From: Trichomonas tenax
Taxonomy: Eukaryota > Parabasalia > Trichomonadida > Trichomonadidae
Assembly (NCBI GenBank): GCA_023091735.1
Contig: JALKBU010000766.1
Span: forward strand, 1-25,471
Length of the DNA stretch: 25,471 bases
Direction: 5' to 3'
Shown here one piece after another: positions 25,406 to 25,471 of the stretch; positions within the stretch are counted from its first letter, which is position 1; every line of letters starts with the position of its first letter. A program made the translations under genes and the position numbers. Below the pieces are notes generated by a model. It was not told the DNA's origin. It did no database searches and was given only the letters and a program-made list of their open reading frames with translations.

Positions 25406-25471
25406 TGAAGTGTCCAATATTTTGTATCTGCTAACTTAGCACTGAAAATCATTCATAGTGAGAATGCGTGC

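Noticed and set aside
1..25471. CRISPR arrays, rRNA genes, prokaryotic operons
   Set aside because: No regularly spaced direct repeats, no rRNA sequence; gene content and structure are eukaryotic.

Overview
The window looks like nuclear DNA of a trichomonad (Parabasalia; Trichomonas or Tritrichomonas type). It is strongly AT-rich, has long intronless reading frames using the standard code, and contains a BspA-type leucine-rich-repeat surface protein next to a broken ankyrin-repeat gene. Both families are greatly expanded in trichomonads. Some genes have a TCAYW initiator-like motif 15-20 nt before the ATG and a TAAA at or just after the stop. The genus is inferred from gene content; no rRNA or other species marker is present.

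Layout. 1-1.8 kb: intergenic, with the 3' end of a broken gene (acidic Lys/Glu tail), a foldback sequence and a defective tRNA-like sequence. 1.84-4.57 kb (+): a CLASP-type microtubule-binding protein. 4.6-6.5 kb: a cluster of very small genes on both strands, one interrupted by a stop, resembling the accessory genes of a Maverick/Polinton-type or other virus-like element, but without any hallmark gene. 6.5-8.6 kb: no intact gene, but decayed coding sequence on + from about 7.6 to 8.6 kb. 8.7-9.2 kb (-): a small intact gene of unknown function. 9.86-10.57 kb (-): an unidentified gene broken by two frameshifts. 11.6-18.1 kb (-): a giant ubiquitin-specific protease with helical-repeat flanks. 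18.4-21.4 kb (-): a Neo1/ATP9-class P4-ATPase lipid flippase. 21.6-22.1 kb (+): a broken BspA-like gene. 22.2-24.7 kb (-): an intact BspA-like membrane-anchored surface protein. 24.7-25.4 kb (-): a broken ankyrin-repeat gene.

The five large intact genes belong to separate cell systems (microtubule dynamics, deubiquitination, membrane lipid asymmetry, cell surface) plus one unknown. Nothing indicates an operon or shared pathway; each is probably transcribed separately. The most noteworthy structures outside genes are an 11-bp motif, TTTACAYGWCA, found only between intact genes and often as close pairs, and the virus-like mini-gene cluster at 5.2-6.5 kb.
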